This document shows, piece after piece, positions 7,908 through 16,062 of a stretch of 64,000 bases of DNA (its first letter is position 1; every line of letters begins with the position of its first letter). Both the position numbers and the translations under genes were made by a program. The DNA comes from an uncultured Helicobacter sp. (GTDB lineage: Bacteria; Campylobacterota; Campylobacteria; Campylobacterales; Helicobacteraceae), in contig CALVDZ010000009.1 of the NCBI GenBank assembly GCA_944326445.1, positions 7,631-71,630 on the forward strand, read 5' to 3'. The notes beneath the pieces are model-generated. The model did no database searches, was not told where the DNA came from, and was given only the letters and a program-made list of their open reading frames with translations.

Positions 7908-10628
7908 ATGCAGGAAAAAAAAGCCTACAATCCACAAGCTATAGAATCTAAAATCTATGAAATCTGCCAAGAACGCGGGTATTTTGAAGTCGATAGGAGC
8001 AAGCAAAAGAATTTTTGCATTATGATGCCCCCACCAAATGTCACAGGCGTGCTACACATCGGGCACGCGCTCACTTTCACACTCCAAGACATCATCGCGC
8101 GCTATAAGCGAATGGACGGCTATGCCACACTCTATCAGCCCGGTATGGATCACGCCGGTATCGCCACGCAAAACATCGTAGAAAAGCAGCTCCTAGCCCA
8201 AGGGATAAGCAAAGAGAGTATCGGGCGCGAGGCGTTTATAAAAAAAGTGTGGGAGTGGAAAGAAGAATCAGGGGGCAAGATTTTAAACCAAATGCGCAAG
8301 CTTGGTATCTCTCCGGCGTGGAGTAGGCTACGCTTTACGATGGATGATGGGCTCAAAAACGCGGTGAAAAGGGCGTTTGTGCAGTGGTATGAGCGAGGGC
8401 TCATCGTGCAGGATTCTTATATGATCAATTGGTGCACCCACGATGGCGCACTAAGTGACATCGAGGTGGAATACAAGCAAAATGATGGCTTTTTGTATCA
8501 CATCAAATACCCCATTAAAGATTCCGAGCAATCCCTCATAGTCGCCACCACGCGCCCCGAGACATTTTTTGGCGATACGGCGGTGATGGTGCATCCTGAT
8601 GATGAACGCTACAAGCACCTCATAGGCAAGAGTATCCTGCTGCCATTGCTGGGTCGCGAGATCCCTATCATCGCAGATTCTCATGTGGATATGGGCTTTG
8701 GGACAGGTTGTGTGAAAGTAACTCCAGCACACGATATGAACGACTATGAAGTGGGCAAACGCCACGATCTTCCCTCGCTCGTGGTTTTTGATGAAAAGGG
8801 GATACTCAATGACTTAGCAGGGGAGTTTGCGGGGCTAGAGCGATTGCAAGCGCGCGAGCAAATTGTCTCAAGGCTCAAGCAAGAGGGCTATATCCACGCC
8901 ATAGAGCCCTACACCAACCAAGTGGGCGTGTGCTACCGCTGCGGCAATATCATCGAGCCCTATATCTCTAAGCAATGGTTTGTGCGCAAAGAAGTCGCCA
9001 CAAAAGCCATAGAGCGCGTCAATGCGGGCGAAGCGAAGTTTTTCCCCGCACAATGGCTCAACAACTACAATGCGTGGATGCGCGATCTGCGCCCTTGGTG
9101 CATCAGTCGGCAGCTGTGGTGGGGGCATAGAATCCCCGTGTGGTATTGCGCGTGCGGCGAAAAAGTCGCAAGCGAGCACGACTGCCCCACCTGCCCCAAA
9201 TGCCACGCTAGCATTACCACACAAGATGAAGATGTGCTTGATACTTGGTTTAGCTCGGCATTGTGGGCGTTTAGCACGCTTGGTTGGGGCAATGAGGCAA
9301 GTGAGTGCGACGCACACAATGCACAGAATCTAAGCAATACACAAGATTCACAAAATCCACACAATCTAAAGAGTGCGCAGGATTCACACGCACTCTACCA
9401 CGCCGATGACTTGCAGAGATTCTATCCCAACTCCTTGCTGATTACAGGCTTTGATATTTTGTTTTTTTGGGTGGCGCGTATGCTCTTAGCTGGAGAATCT
9501 CTGCTAGACAAACTGCCCTTTAGCGATATCTATCTACACGCCCTTGTGCGCGATGAAAAGGGCGATAAGATGAGCAAATCAAAGGGCAATGTGATCGATC
9601 CCCTAGAGATTATTAGCACTTATGGCGCGGATTGCGTGCGCTTTACGCTAGCGAGCCTGTGCGCGCAGGGCAGGGATATCAAGCTCTCTTATAATCAGCT
9701 CGAGCTAAGCAAAAATTTTGCAAACAAAATCTACAACGCCGCGCAATTCCTCCTAATGTATGCTGCTAAGCTCGCCCCACAAGCCCCCCACTTCCGCGAT
9801 GAGCTAGATTCTATGCCATTTCACACACCACTTGGGCTTTATATGCGCTCACGTCTTGGCTTTGCGACTATGCAGCTGCGCCACGCGCTTGAGCACTATC
9901 GCTTCAACGACGCCACGAGCGTGCTCTATCACTTTTTGTGGAATGAGTTTTGTGATTGGGGAATTGAGCTTGCCAAGGCGCAAAAAGAGGCGATTTTTGA
10001 GCTAGGCGCAGTGTTTAGAGAATCTCTCAAACTCCTGCACCCCTTTATGCCCTTTATCAGCGAGGACTTGTGGCACGCACTTAGCGGCACGCGCCTAGAG
10101 GATAGCCCCTCGATTATGATCGCGAGCTTCCCCACGCACACGCACCAAGATGAACGCATAGAGAGCGAGTTTAGCCTCATCAAAGACTGCATCACCTCCC
10201 TGCGGCGTATCAAGGCGACTTTGGAGCTAGGCAATACACCCATTAAGCACGCCTTTGTGCGCCTGAATGCCCCCATAGATTCTGCCCTGCTCACGCTTTT
10301 TGTGAGCAAGCTCGCTAGGATTGAGAATCTCACGATTTTAGATTCTACAAGCCCCAATCCCACGGAGTGCATAAGCGATGTGGGCGAGATGACACAAAGC
10401 TTTGTGGAGCTAAGCGGGATTGATGTGAGTGCCATCATCACGCGCCTCACTTCCCAAGAGCTCAAGCTCCAAAAAGAGATCACTAAGCTTAGCACAATGC
10501 TTGAAAACCCAAATTTTGTCAAAAATGCCCCCGCTCAAGTGCTAGAGCAAAACCGCAGCGCACTCACAAACGCTAAGGACAAACTCCAAAAAGTCCAAAA
10601 CGAACTTCACACCCTACAAAGGAGCTAA
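7908..10628 (+). CDS. valS: Valyl-tRNA synthetase
   Basis: Class I aminoacyl-tRNA synthetase that charges tRNA-Val in the cytoplasm. HIGH lies at about residues 50-53 within PNVTGVLHIGHAL, the editing domain follows (TTRPETFFGDTAV), and KMSKS lies near 554-558. The C-terminal arm ends in a coiled coil. An in-frame ATG-less extension exists upstream, but TAAGGG at 7895-7900 supports the ATG at 7908, giving 906 residues. At about residues 463-498 a low-complexity Asn/Ser/Asp/His insert (DNA 9295-9400) interrupts the catalytic domain; it contains AGAATCT-like words and is not part of the normal family. Confidence 0.97.
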   Translation: MQEKKAYNPQAIESKIYEICQERGYFEVDRSKQKNFCIMMPPPNVTGVLHIGHALTFTLQDIIARYKRMDGYATLYQPGMDHAGIATQNIVEKQLLAQGISKESIGREAFIKKVWEWKEESGGKILNQMRKLGISPAWSRLRFTMDDGLKNAVKRAFVQWYERGLIVQDSYMINWCTHDGALSDIEVEYKQNDGFLYHIKYPIKDSEQSLIVATTRPETFFGDTAVMVHPDDERYKHLIGKSILLPLLGREIPIIADSHVDMGFGTGCVKVTPAHDMNDYEVGKRHDLPSLVVFDEKGILNDLAGEFAGLERLQAREQIVSRLKQEGYIHAIEPYTNQVGVCYRCGNIIEPYISKQWFVRKEVATKAIERVNAGEAKFFPAQWLNNYNAWMRDLRPWCISRQLWWGHRIPVWYCACGEKVASEHDCPTCPKCHASITTQDEDVLDTWFSSALWAFSTLGWGNEASECDAHNAQNLSNTQDSQNPHNLKSAQDSHALYHADDLQRFYPNSLLITGFDILFFWVARMLLAGESLLDKLPFSDIYLHALVRDEKGDKMSKSKGNVIDPLEIISTYGADCVRFTLASLCAQGRDIKLSYNQLELSKNFANKIYNAAQFLLMYAAKLAPQAPHFRDELDSMPFHTPLGLYMRSRLGFATMQLRHALEHYRFNDATSVLYHFLWNEFCDWGIELAKAQKEAIFELGAVFRESLKLLHPFMPFISEDLWHALSGTRLEDSPSIMIASFPTHTHQDERIESEFSLIKDCITSLRRIKATLELGNTPIKHAFVRLNAPIDSALLTLFVSKLARIENLTILDSTSPNPTECISDVGEMTQSFVELSGIDVSAIITRLTSQELKLQKEITKLSTMLENPNFVKNAPAQVLEQNRSALTNAKDKLQKVQNELHTLQRS

Positions 10629-10629
10629 T

Positions 10630-11397
10630 ATGCCAACACACACCAACACCAAAAAACGACTAACGCTTGGGATTATTGCTATCCTCATTTTAGGCGCAGT
10701 TATCGCGCTTTTGGTTTATTCCAAAACCCCTAGTGAGAGCACTCCAAACAAATACATCGCCCTCACACAAGCCTATCTCCACCTAACAAATGCCCACAAT
10801 CACGCCCACCACGATAATCACGAGCACCACAAACACCACGATAATCACGCCCACCACGAGCATTCACACCACGCCCAAAGTAACGCCCAAAATCAACAAA
10901 ACGCCCATCAGAATGCTGATGAAAGCGCCCACGAGGACGCCCTCGCTCTTATCCAACGCGCCAAAGCCTCTGGCTATGAGCTCATAGACGCGCACACGCT
11001 TGCCCACGATCTTAATTCCTTTGTCATCATTGCCACGCTTCCACGCGGGATTTACAATCTCGGGCTGATCCCGGGGGCTAAGCACTTTGGCTTTGCCAAA
11101 AGCCCAAGCCTGCAAGAAGTGGGCAAGACGCCCCAAGATCAATGGGCACAGGACGCGCTCAATCGCTCACAGCAGGAGTTTGTAGAGTTTTTAGGCGCGC
11201 AAAAGGACGCAAAAATCGTCTTTTATGATGAGGGTGATGATATCTTTGCACCCGTAGGGAGCGCGCACACAGCACTTTTGTGGGCACAGAATCTAGGCTA
11301 TACCAACCTCTATCGCCTTGTAGGAGGCTTTGGCGCGTGGAAGGCTCTTAGCAATACCACAACTACGCAAAAGCCCCACTGCTGCGAGATGGAGTGA
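10630..11397 (+). CDS. Membrane-anchored rhodanese-like protein with a histidine-rich segment
   Basis: Residues 10-30 form one transmembrane anchor, so the rest is probably periplasmic. Residues 57-85 are a His-rich run (repeated HNHAHH and HEHH-type units) that could bind nickel, zinc or copper. Residues about 120-245 resemble a rhodanese domain (LIDAHTLAH at the start, YRLVGGFGAWKAL at the end). The active-site loop that normally carries cysteine reads YDEGDD, so sulfur transfer is unlikely. The tail HCCEME adds a possible metal site. It begins one base after the valS stop and its stop overlaps murG, so the three genes are probably co-transcribed. Function is unknown; metal storage or sensing is a guess. 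Confidence 0.75.
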   Translation: MPTHTNTKKRLTLGIIAILILGAVIALLVYSKTPSESTPNKYIALTQAYLHLTNAHNHAHHDNHEHHKHHDNHAHHEHSHHAQSNAQNQQNAHQNADESAHEDALALIQRAKASGYELIDAHTLAHDLNSFVIIATLPRGIYNLGLIPGAKHFGFAKSPSLQEVGKTPQDQWAQDALNRSQQEFVEFLGAQKDAKIVFYDEGDDIFAPVGSAHTALLWAQNLGYTNLYRLVGGFGAWKALSNTTTTQKPHCCEME

Positions 11398-12440
11398 TGC
11401 TCGCCATCACGGGCGGTGGCACGGGCGGACATCTCGCCATCGCCAAAGCCCTCGCACAAGAGCTTAGCAAGCGACAAATCCCCTGTATCTACATCGGCTC
11501 TCTCACAGGGCAGGATAGAATGTGGTTTGAGCGCAGTGATTTGTTTAGTGCCGTGTATTTTTTAGACAGCACGGGCGTGGTGAATAAACGCGGATTAGCT
11601 AGGCTCGCCGCACTACACAGAATCTACAAGGCAGCGCGCGAGTGCAGGAGGATTTTTGCACGCCATAGCGTGCGCGCAGTCATTAGCGTGGGGGGCTTTA
11701 GCGCAGCGGGGGCGTCTCTAGCGACTTTGGGGAGTAAAATTCAGCTCTTTATCCACGAGCAAAACGCCATAAGCGGCGCGCTAAACAAGCTCCTAGCCCC
11801 CTTTGCCACGCAAATTTTTGGCTCGTTTGCACCCGTAAGCAAAAACTTCTATCGTTGCGATTATCCCGTGCGCGAGGAGTTTTTTGGCAGGGCACGCACG
11901 CGCACAGAGATCCGCACGATCCTTTTTCTAGGTGGCTCGCAGGGTGCTAGAGCGATAAACGACATCGCGCTCACGCTCGCCCCCAGCCTCCTAGCGCGCG
12001 GGCTAAGGATAATCCACCAATGCGGCGCGCGCGATGAGGAGCGCGTGCGAGAATCTTACGCGCGCGAGGGCATTTTGGAGCGTGTGGAGCTCTTTGCCTT
12101 TAGCCCCGTGCTCATTGACTTCCTAGCCCAAAGCGATGTGTGTATCAGCCGCGCGGGAGCTGGGAGCGTGTGGGAAAACTGCGCCAATGGCTTGCCCTGC
12201 TTTTTTATCCCCTATCCTTTTGCTGCCAAAGACCACCAATACCACAACGCCCTAGAGTTCGCCAACGCCAACCTCGCGCAAGTGTGTAGAGAATCTAGCC
12301 TAGATTCAGAGCAGATTTTGGCGTTTTTGGACGCGCTTAGCCCTCGCCTCGCCCAAGTCTCACAAACTCTGCAGGGCAAAATCTCGCCAAATGGCGCGCA
12401 AACTATCATCTCACGCGTGCTAGAGCGCGTAGGCATTTAA
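11397..12440 (+). CDS. murG: UDP-GlcNAc:lipid I N-acetylglucosaminyltransferase MurG
   Basis: MurG makes lipid II, the last cytoplasmic step of peptidoglycan precursor synthesis, on the inner face of the membrane. The glycine-rich donor loop GGGTGGH is at residues 6-12. The second glycine loop LGGSQGA is near 180, and the GT28 UDP-GlcNAc motif SRAGAGSVWENCANGLP lies near 250. Length (347 aa) is normal. The ATG at 11397 overlaps the upstream stop by one base (TGATG); the GTG at 11394 is less likely. A run of three repeat-A copies starts about 10 bases after the stop. Confidence 0.96.
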   Translation: MLAITGGGTGGHLAIAKALAQELSKRQIPCIYIGSLTGQDRMWFERSDLFSAVYFLDSTGVVNKRGLARLAALHRIYKAARECRRIFARHSVRAVISVGGFSAAGASLATLGSKIQLFIHEQNAISGALNKLLAPFATQIFGSFAPVSKNFYRCDYPVREEFFGRARTRTEIRTILFLGGSQGARAINDIALTLAPSLLARGLRIIHQCGARDEERVRESYAREGILERVELFAFSPVLIDFLAQSDVCISRAGAGSVWENCANGLPCFFIPYPFAAKDHQYHNALEFANANLAQVCRESSLDSEQILAFLDALSPRLAQVSQTLQGKISPNGAQTIISRVLERVGI

Positions 12441-12450
12441 TGGACTATCA

Positions 12451-12613
12451 TTTAATGCAAGTTTTGCTAGGCAAAACTTGATACCGCTCGCGGAGAATGA
12501 ATCTCCGCTCGCTCCGCTGCGCGAGCATACACTGCGATTTTTGGCAAGATTCTAGAATCTTTGGTGCCGCCACCTCATTGACGCCATTTGGGCTAGCGCA
12601 TTTTCTATAAACC
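12451..12613 (+). repeat. Repeat A, copy 1
   Basis: An approximately 160-base structured repeat just after murG. Hairpin 1 is CAAGTTTTGC / GCAAAACTTG (12458-12467 / 12471-12480). Hairpin 2 is GCGGAGA / TCTCCGC (12490-12496 / 12502-12508) around the loop ATGAA. The palindrome AAGATTCTAGAATCTT follows at 12546-12561, and the copy ends in TTTTCTATAAACC. About 140 bases are identical to the next copy 179 bases downstream. Confidence 0.9.
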
Positions 12614-12630
12614 GAGCTAGAGCCTATTGT

Positions 12631-12792
12631 TTTATGCAAGTTTTGCTAGGCAAAACTTGATACCGCTCGCGGAGAATGAATCTCCGCTCGCTCCGCTGCG
12701 CGAGCATACACTGCGATTTTTGGCAAGATTCTAGAATCTTTGGTGCCGCCACCTCATTGACGCCATTTGGGCTAACACCTTTTCTATAAACC
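12631..12792 (+). repeat. Repeat A, copy 2
   Basis: A direct repeat of copy 1 at a 179-base period, identical from the first hairpin to GGGCTA near 12774, then diverging slightly before the TTTTCTATAAACC end. Confidence 0.9.
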
Positions 12793-12798
12793 TGACTA

Positions 12799-12960
12799 TT
12801 TAATGTAAGTTTGCTGGGGCAAACTTGGTATCGCTCGAGCGGAGTGAATCCGCTCTCGCTCCGGCTTATGTGAGCATATATTGTCAGAATCTATGGGCTT
12901 AGATTCTATAACGCTCATTTTTACCACATTGCGCGTCGCTCATTTAGGCTAATCCACTCC
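12799..12960 (+). repeat. Repeat A, copy 3 (diverged)
   Basis: The same layout with different hairpin arms: AAGTTTGC / GCAAACTT, then GAGCGGA (12837-12843), loop GTGAA, TCCGCTC (12849-12855), followed by TCGCTCCGGCTTA and GAGCATA. The 3' half is diverged. The rest of the gap up to the outer-membrane protein gene (about 12960-13173) holds no gene I can support. Confidence 0.8.
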
Positions 12961-13173
12961 TTTTATCCTGCTATTGATTGTCTCTCTTAATGTATTTTTA
13001 ACATAACTGTGTTTTGCAAATCTCCTACAAACTCTACAAAAATCTGTCTTTTTAAGTTCCTTATAAAAGGGGGTGGGATAGAATGGGGCGTTTTGTTTAT
13101 ACCCTTTAAGAATCTCCAAAAAGGTTTTTATCGCGAGTAAATAAAACTGCAAAAACACAAATAAGGAGTTTGT

Positions 13174-13800
13174 ATGAAAAAACTTATGGTAAGTGGAGCA
13201 TTGGCTCTAGCGCTTAGTGGTGCCCTAGTGGCAGAGGAAAGCGGAGCGTTTGTAGGAGTGGATCTAGGAGTGAGCAGCCTCACAAAAGCAGAGAGCGATG
13301 CACAAGGAAGCGCGTATTCTTACGGGACTTTGCGCTATGGGCTTGTGGGCGGATATAAGTGGTTTTTTACCGAGAATGTTGGCTTGAGAGCGTATGTGAG
13401 CGTAAATAATGGCGCAAACTATATGCAAAGCACAAACGCAGGCAATCAATTCAATACCTTGCTTGTGCATGCAAATGTGGATTTCCTAAACACTTTCTAC
13501 AATAGCGAGCAAGTCTCTGCAGGGTGGTTTGCTGGTATAGCACTTGGTGCAGGGATTCACTCCGGTGGCGTTGTGAAGAAAAACACTGCAGCCTTTAGCA
13601 ACCTCTCAAACATCTCTGGCTTTGATTTGGGGATCAATCTCGGACTTCGCACGCTCTTTGGCAAGCATCATGGGATAGAGTTTGTAACCCGCCTTGGTGT
13701 AGTGGGTGCGAGCGCGACAGGCGAGATGGGTCCTGCGAAAATAGATATGAGCACCAACCAAATCTATAGCACAGGCGTGCGCTACACTTATAATTTCTAG
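13174..13800 (+). CDS. Small Helicobacter-type outer-membrane beta-barrel protein
   Basis: The 208-residue product has a clear signal peptide (MKKLMVSGALALALSGALVA) and ends in an aromatic-rich strand with terminal phenylalanine (GVRYTYNF), the signal recognised by the BAM machinery. The body alternates glycine-rich short strands such as FVGVDLGVSS and LRYGLVGGYKWFF, as in the Hor/Hof small outer-membrane proteins of Helicobacter. An AAGGAG site lies at a good distance before the ATG. The exact subfamily and ligand are unknown. Confidence 0.85.
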   Translation: MKKLMVSGALALALSGALVAEESGAFVGVDLGVSSLTKAESDAQGSAYSYGTLRYGLVGGYKWFFTENVGLRAYVSVNNGANYMQSTNAGNQFNTLLVHANVDFLNTFYNSEQVSAGWFAGIALGAGIHSGGVVKKNTAAFSNLSNISGFDLGINLGLRTLFGKHHGIEFVTRLGVVGASATGEMGPAKIDMSTNQIYSTGVRYTYNF

Positions 13801-13908
13801 CTTTTGGGGCAAAATCGGGGCTTGTGAGACAGAGCCTCTGCCCCTCTACACATACAAGGAATTTTAAAAATCCAAAAATTAGCTAGATTTTGCTCGCAAC
13901 TACAGAAT

Positions 13909-14601
13909 CTAAAACCTATGCGGGCGTTTGATACGCCCTAATCGCACCTCTCTATAAAATCGCTCCAAGCCTCGCTTCTCCTTAGCCCCAATGGCATAAA
14001 AAATATGCTCCAAATACTCTAAAATATACCGAGATTCTATCCCGCTTCTGCGCGCTGCCGCTGCTAGCATATAATGTGGAATCTTCTTGCGCTTAGTGGC
14101 GTAGCGTTTGTTAAAAGCCCTGCTAATGCGCCCTACTAGCTCCCCGTGAGCGCGGAAGCACAGCCGCCCAAAGACAAAGGGCAGCCCCGTGCGCTCCCAC
14201 CACTTCTCGCCCATATCCTCAAACTCCCCGCCATCGCGCTTAAAAGCCAACGCCCTATCGCCGATAAGCACCTCGCCCCGCAATCCCAAAACCTGCGAGA
14301 GCGCGTTTGAAGTATCAGACTGGTAGTCAAACCCGCTGCCCTTTTTGACAATCACGCTCCACACAGCACCTTTAGCGATAATCCCGCTAGGGCACGCCTT
14401 GTGCGCATAGTGGGATTGAAAGCCCGCAATCGATGAGATAAACCCCGCATCGATACGCCCAAACAAAAAATCCTGATTGAGCTTGGCGGGGTAGGATTTT
14501 TTGAGCAGTATGCACTTTTTCATATAGGAGGGCAGCGGATAGGCTTTGACACACACATCAAAGGGCAAAAGATTGAGATAATCAATTTTGCCAAAGCGCA
14601 T
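13909..14601 (-). CDS. mqnA: Chorismate dehydratase MqnA (futalosine menaquinone pathway)
   Basis: MqnA dehydrates chorismate to 3-enolpyruvoylbenzoate, the first committed step of the futalosine route to menaquinone used by Campylobacterota. The N-terminus RFGKIDYLNLLPFDV matches the family start. GRIDAGFISSIAG and the GEVLIGDRAL stretch are the periplasmic-binding-protein-like core motifs. Length (230 aa) fits the Helicobacter form. Its ATG overlaps the stop of the DUF493 gene by one base. It is convergent with the outer-membrane protein gene. Confidence 0.85.
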   Translation of the reverse strand: MRFGKIDYLNLLPFDVCVKAYPLPSYMKKCILLKKSYPAKLNQDFLFGRIDAGFISSIAGFQSHYAHKACPSGIIAKGAVWSVIVKKGSGFDYQSDTSNALSQVLGLRGEVLIGDRALAFKRDGGEFEDMGEKWWERTGLPFVFGRLCFRAHGELVGRISRAFNKRYATKRKKIPHYMLAAAARRSGIESRYILEYLEHIFYAIGAKEKRGLERFYREVRLGRIKRPHRF

Positions 14602-14870
14602 TAGATCACCACTCTCACGCTTTTGTGGCGTGAAAGCGCGCTAAAGATACTATCGCGCTGCTGCTTAGAATCTACCTCTAGGCGGATATGCACACTCACA
14701 AACTTCCCTCCGCTAGATTGACGTATCCTACTAATCTCATAAGGCACCTCTAGCACCTCAAATATCGCGCCCTGCACTGCTCTCTCATCCGCGCCAATCA
14801 CTACATATTCCCACAAAGTCGGATAGTGTATCTGTGGGCTTTGCTCCAAATCGTTGTGAATCTCTGCCAT
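14601..14870 (-). CDS. DUF493 (YbeD/HP0495-like) small protein
   Basis: An 89-residue protein with the ferredoxin-like alpha/beta pattern of the DUF493 family: YPTLWEYVVIGADE, then SSGGKFVSVHIRLEV and an IFSALSRHKSVRVVI ending. The structure of the H. pylori homologue HP0495 is known, but no biochemical role is settled; a small-molecule or regulatory role has been suggested for the family. It is translationally coupled to mqnA. Confidence 0.8.
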   Translation of the reverse strand: MAEIHNDLEQSPQIHYPTLWEYVVIGADERAVQGAIFEVLEVPYEISRIRQSSGGKFVSVHIRLEVDSKQQRDSIFSALSRHKSVRVVI

Positions 14871-14937
14871 TCTCTCCTCCTTGTTGTAGCCCCGCCCTTT
14901 AGCAGCACGCCTTTGTGATAGCTCCTAGGCGCAAGCC

Positions 14938-15354
14938 TCACACTCCTTGCAAAAGCGACAAAAACGCATTTGGAATCTTAGTAACTCTCTGGCGCGCGGT
15001 ATCCACAAACGCGAGCATCACCTCCATACTAAAGATAAGCTCTTGTAATGCGAGCTCTGTGCTGCTTTGCCCATTGTAGATTCTATAAATCTTTTGCTCC
15101 ATACGCACTGAGCTCTGCCGCGTGTGCAAAATCTCTGATCGCACCTCAAGCACATCGCCTAGCCGCGCGCTTGCGTGAAACTTCGCCTCTAGGCTACTCA
15201 CTACAAAGCCACAATGCCCATCATAGGGCTGCGTGCCACGCGCAAAAAACATCTCGCTACGCGCACGCTCACAATATTTGATATAGTTGGTGTGATAGAC
15301 AATCCCGCCACAATCGGTGTCTTCAAAGTAGATTCTCACTTGGTATGTCTGCAT
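14938..15354 (-). CDS. ybgC: YbgC-type acyl-CoA thioesterase
   Basis: Hotdog-fold thioesterase of the 4HBT family (138 aa). The catalytic motif is complete near the N-terminus: EDTDCGGIVYHTNYIKYCERAR with the active-site aspartate at about residue 14. In H. pylori and E. coli, YbgC hydrolyses acyl-CoA thioesters and may be tied to phospholipid metabolism. It sits 9 bases downstream of cysE on the same strand. Confidence 0.88.
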   Translation of the reverse strand: MQTYQVRIYFEDTDCGGIVYHTNYIKYCERARSEMFFARGTQPYDGHCGFVVSSLEAKFHASARLGDVLEVRSEILHTRQSSVRMEQKIYRIYNGQSSTELALQELIFSMEVMLAFVDTARQRVTKIPNAFLSLLQGV

Positions 15355-15363
15355 AGCTCCCCC

Positions 15364-16053
15364 TTAGAGCTTTAGGCTCTCTAAAAACTGCTTATAAAGC
15401 GCGTTTAGATTCTCAAGCTCCTGCGCGCAGTCTTTGGAGCTTGTCTGTTCGAGGATTTGGAGGCGTTTGCAAAGATACTCAAAGAGCACTCTATCAATAT
15501 CTGGGAGCTTGTTTGCCGCATTTGCCTCCTTGGATCTGCCCTTGACAATCACGCGCGCGGGTATGCCCACTGCGGTGCATTCGGGCGGGACATCTTTGAT
15601 CACGACAGAATTCGCGCCAATCTTAGCGTTTGCCCCTATGGTGATATCGCCTAGCACTTTGGCACCCGCGCCGATAACCACGCCATTTTCGATAGTTGGG
15701 TGGCGTTTGACTTTATCCAAACTCACGCCACCCAAACTCACGCCCTGATATATCGTGACATCATCGCCTATGATAGCCGTCTGCCCGATTACCACGCCAA
15801 TAGCGTGATCGATAAACACGCGCCTGCCGATTTTTGCCTCTGGGTGGATATCGACATTAGTGATAAAGCCCGTGATACCCATTAGCACACGCGCTAATCG
15901 CCTAAACCCGCGCACATAAAGCCAATGCGCGATTCTATAATGCACGATAGCAATCACGCCCGGATAGAAAAAAAGCTCGATTTTGCTCTCTAGCGCGGGA
16001 TCGCGTAATTTTACAACGCCAAAGTCCTCTTTGATAAGCTGCCAAAGATTCAT
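15364..16053 (-). CDS. cysE: Serine O-acetyltransferase
   Basis: CysE acetylates serine with acetyl-CoA, the first step of cysteine synthesis. The 229-residue protein has a helical N-terminus followed by a left-handed beta-helix of hexapeptide repeats (for example IDHAIGVVIGQTAIIGDDV, then VVIGAGAKVLGDITIGANAKIG). The catalytic histidine is in the DHAIG turn and a second one in KRHPTI. The C-terminal tail that binds CysK in other bacteria is longer and coiled-coil-like here. It follows speA by 9 bases. Confidence 0.93.
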   Translation of the reverse strand: MNLWQLIKEDFGVVKLRDPALESKIELFFYPGVIAIVHYRIAHWLYVRGFRRLARVLMGITGFITNVDIHPEAKIGRRVFIDHAIGVVIGQTAIIGDDVTIYQGVSLGGVSLDKVKRHPTIENGVVIGAGAKVLGDITIGANAKIGANSVVIKDVPPECTAVGIPARVIVKGRSKEANAANKLPDIDRVLFEYLCKRLQILEQTSSKDCAQELENLNALYKQFLESLKL

Positions 16054-16062
16054 ATCCTGCCT

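Noticed and set aside
8868..9317. Minus-strand frame of 149 codons inside valS
   Set aside because: It is a shadow of a strongly conserved synthetase and has no start signal or recognisable domain.
12451..12960. Tandem repeats read as a possible CRISPR array
   Set aside because: The unit is about 179 bases with no short repeat-spacer alternation, there are no cas genes, and spacers would be identical.
13801..13908. Terminator between the outer-membrane protein gene and mqnA
   Set aside because: GGGGC and GCCCC can pair only over a long loop with no U-run, so I did not list it.
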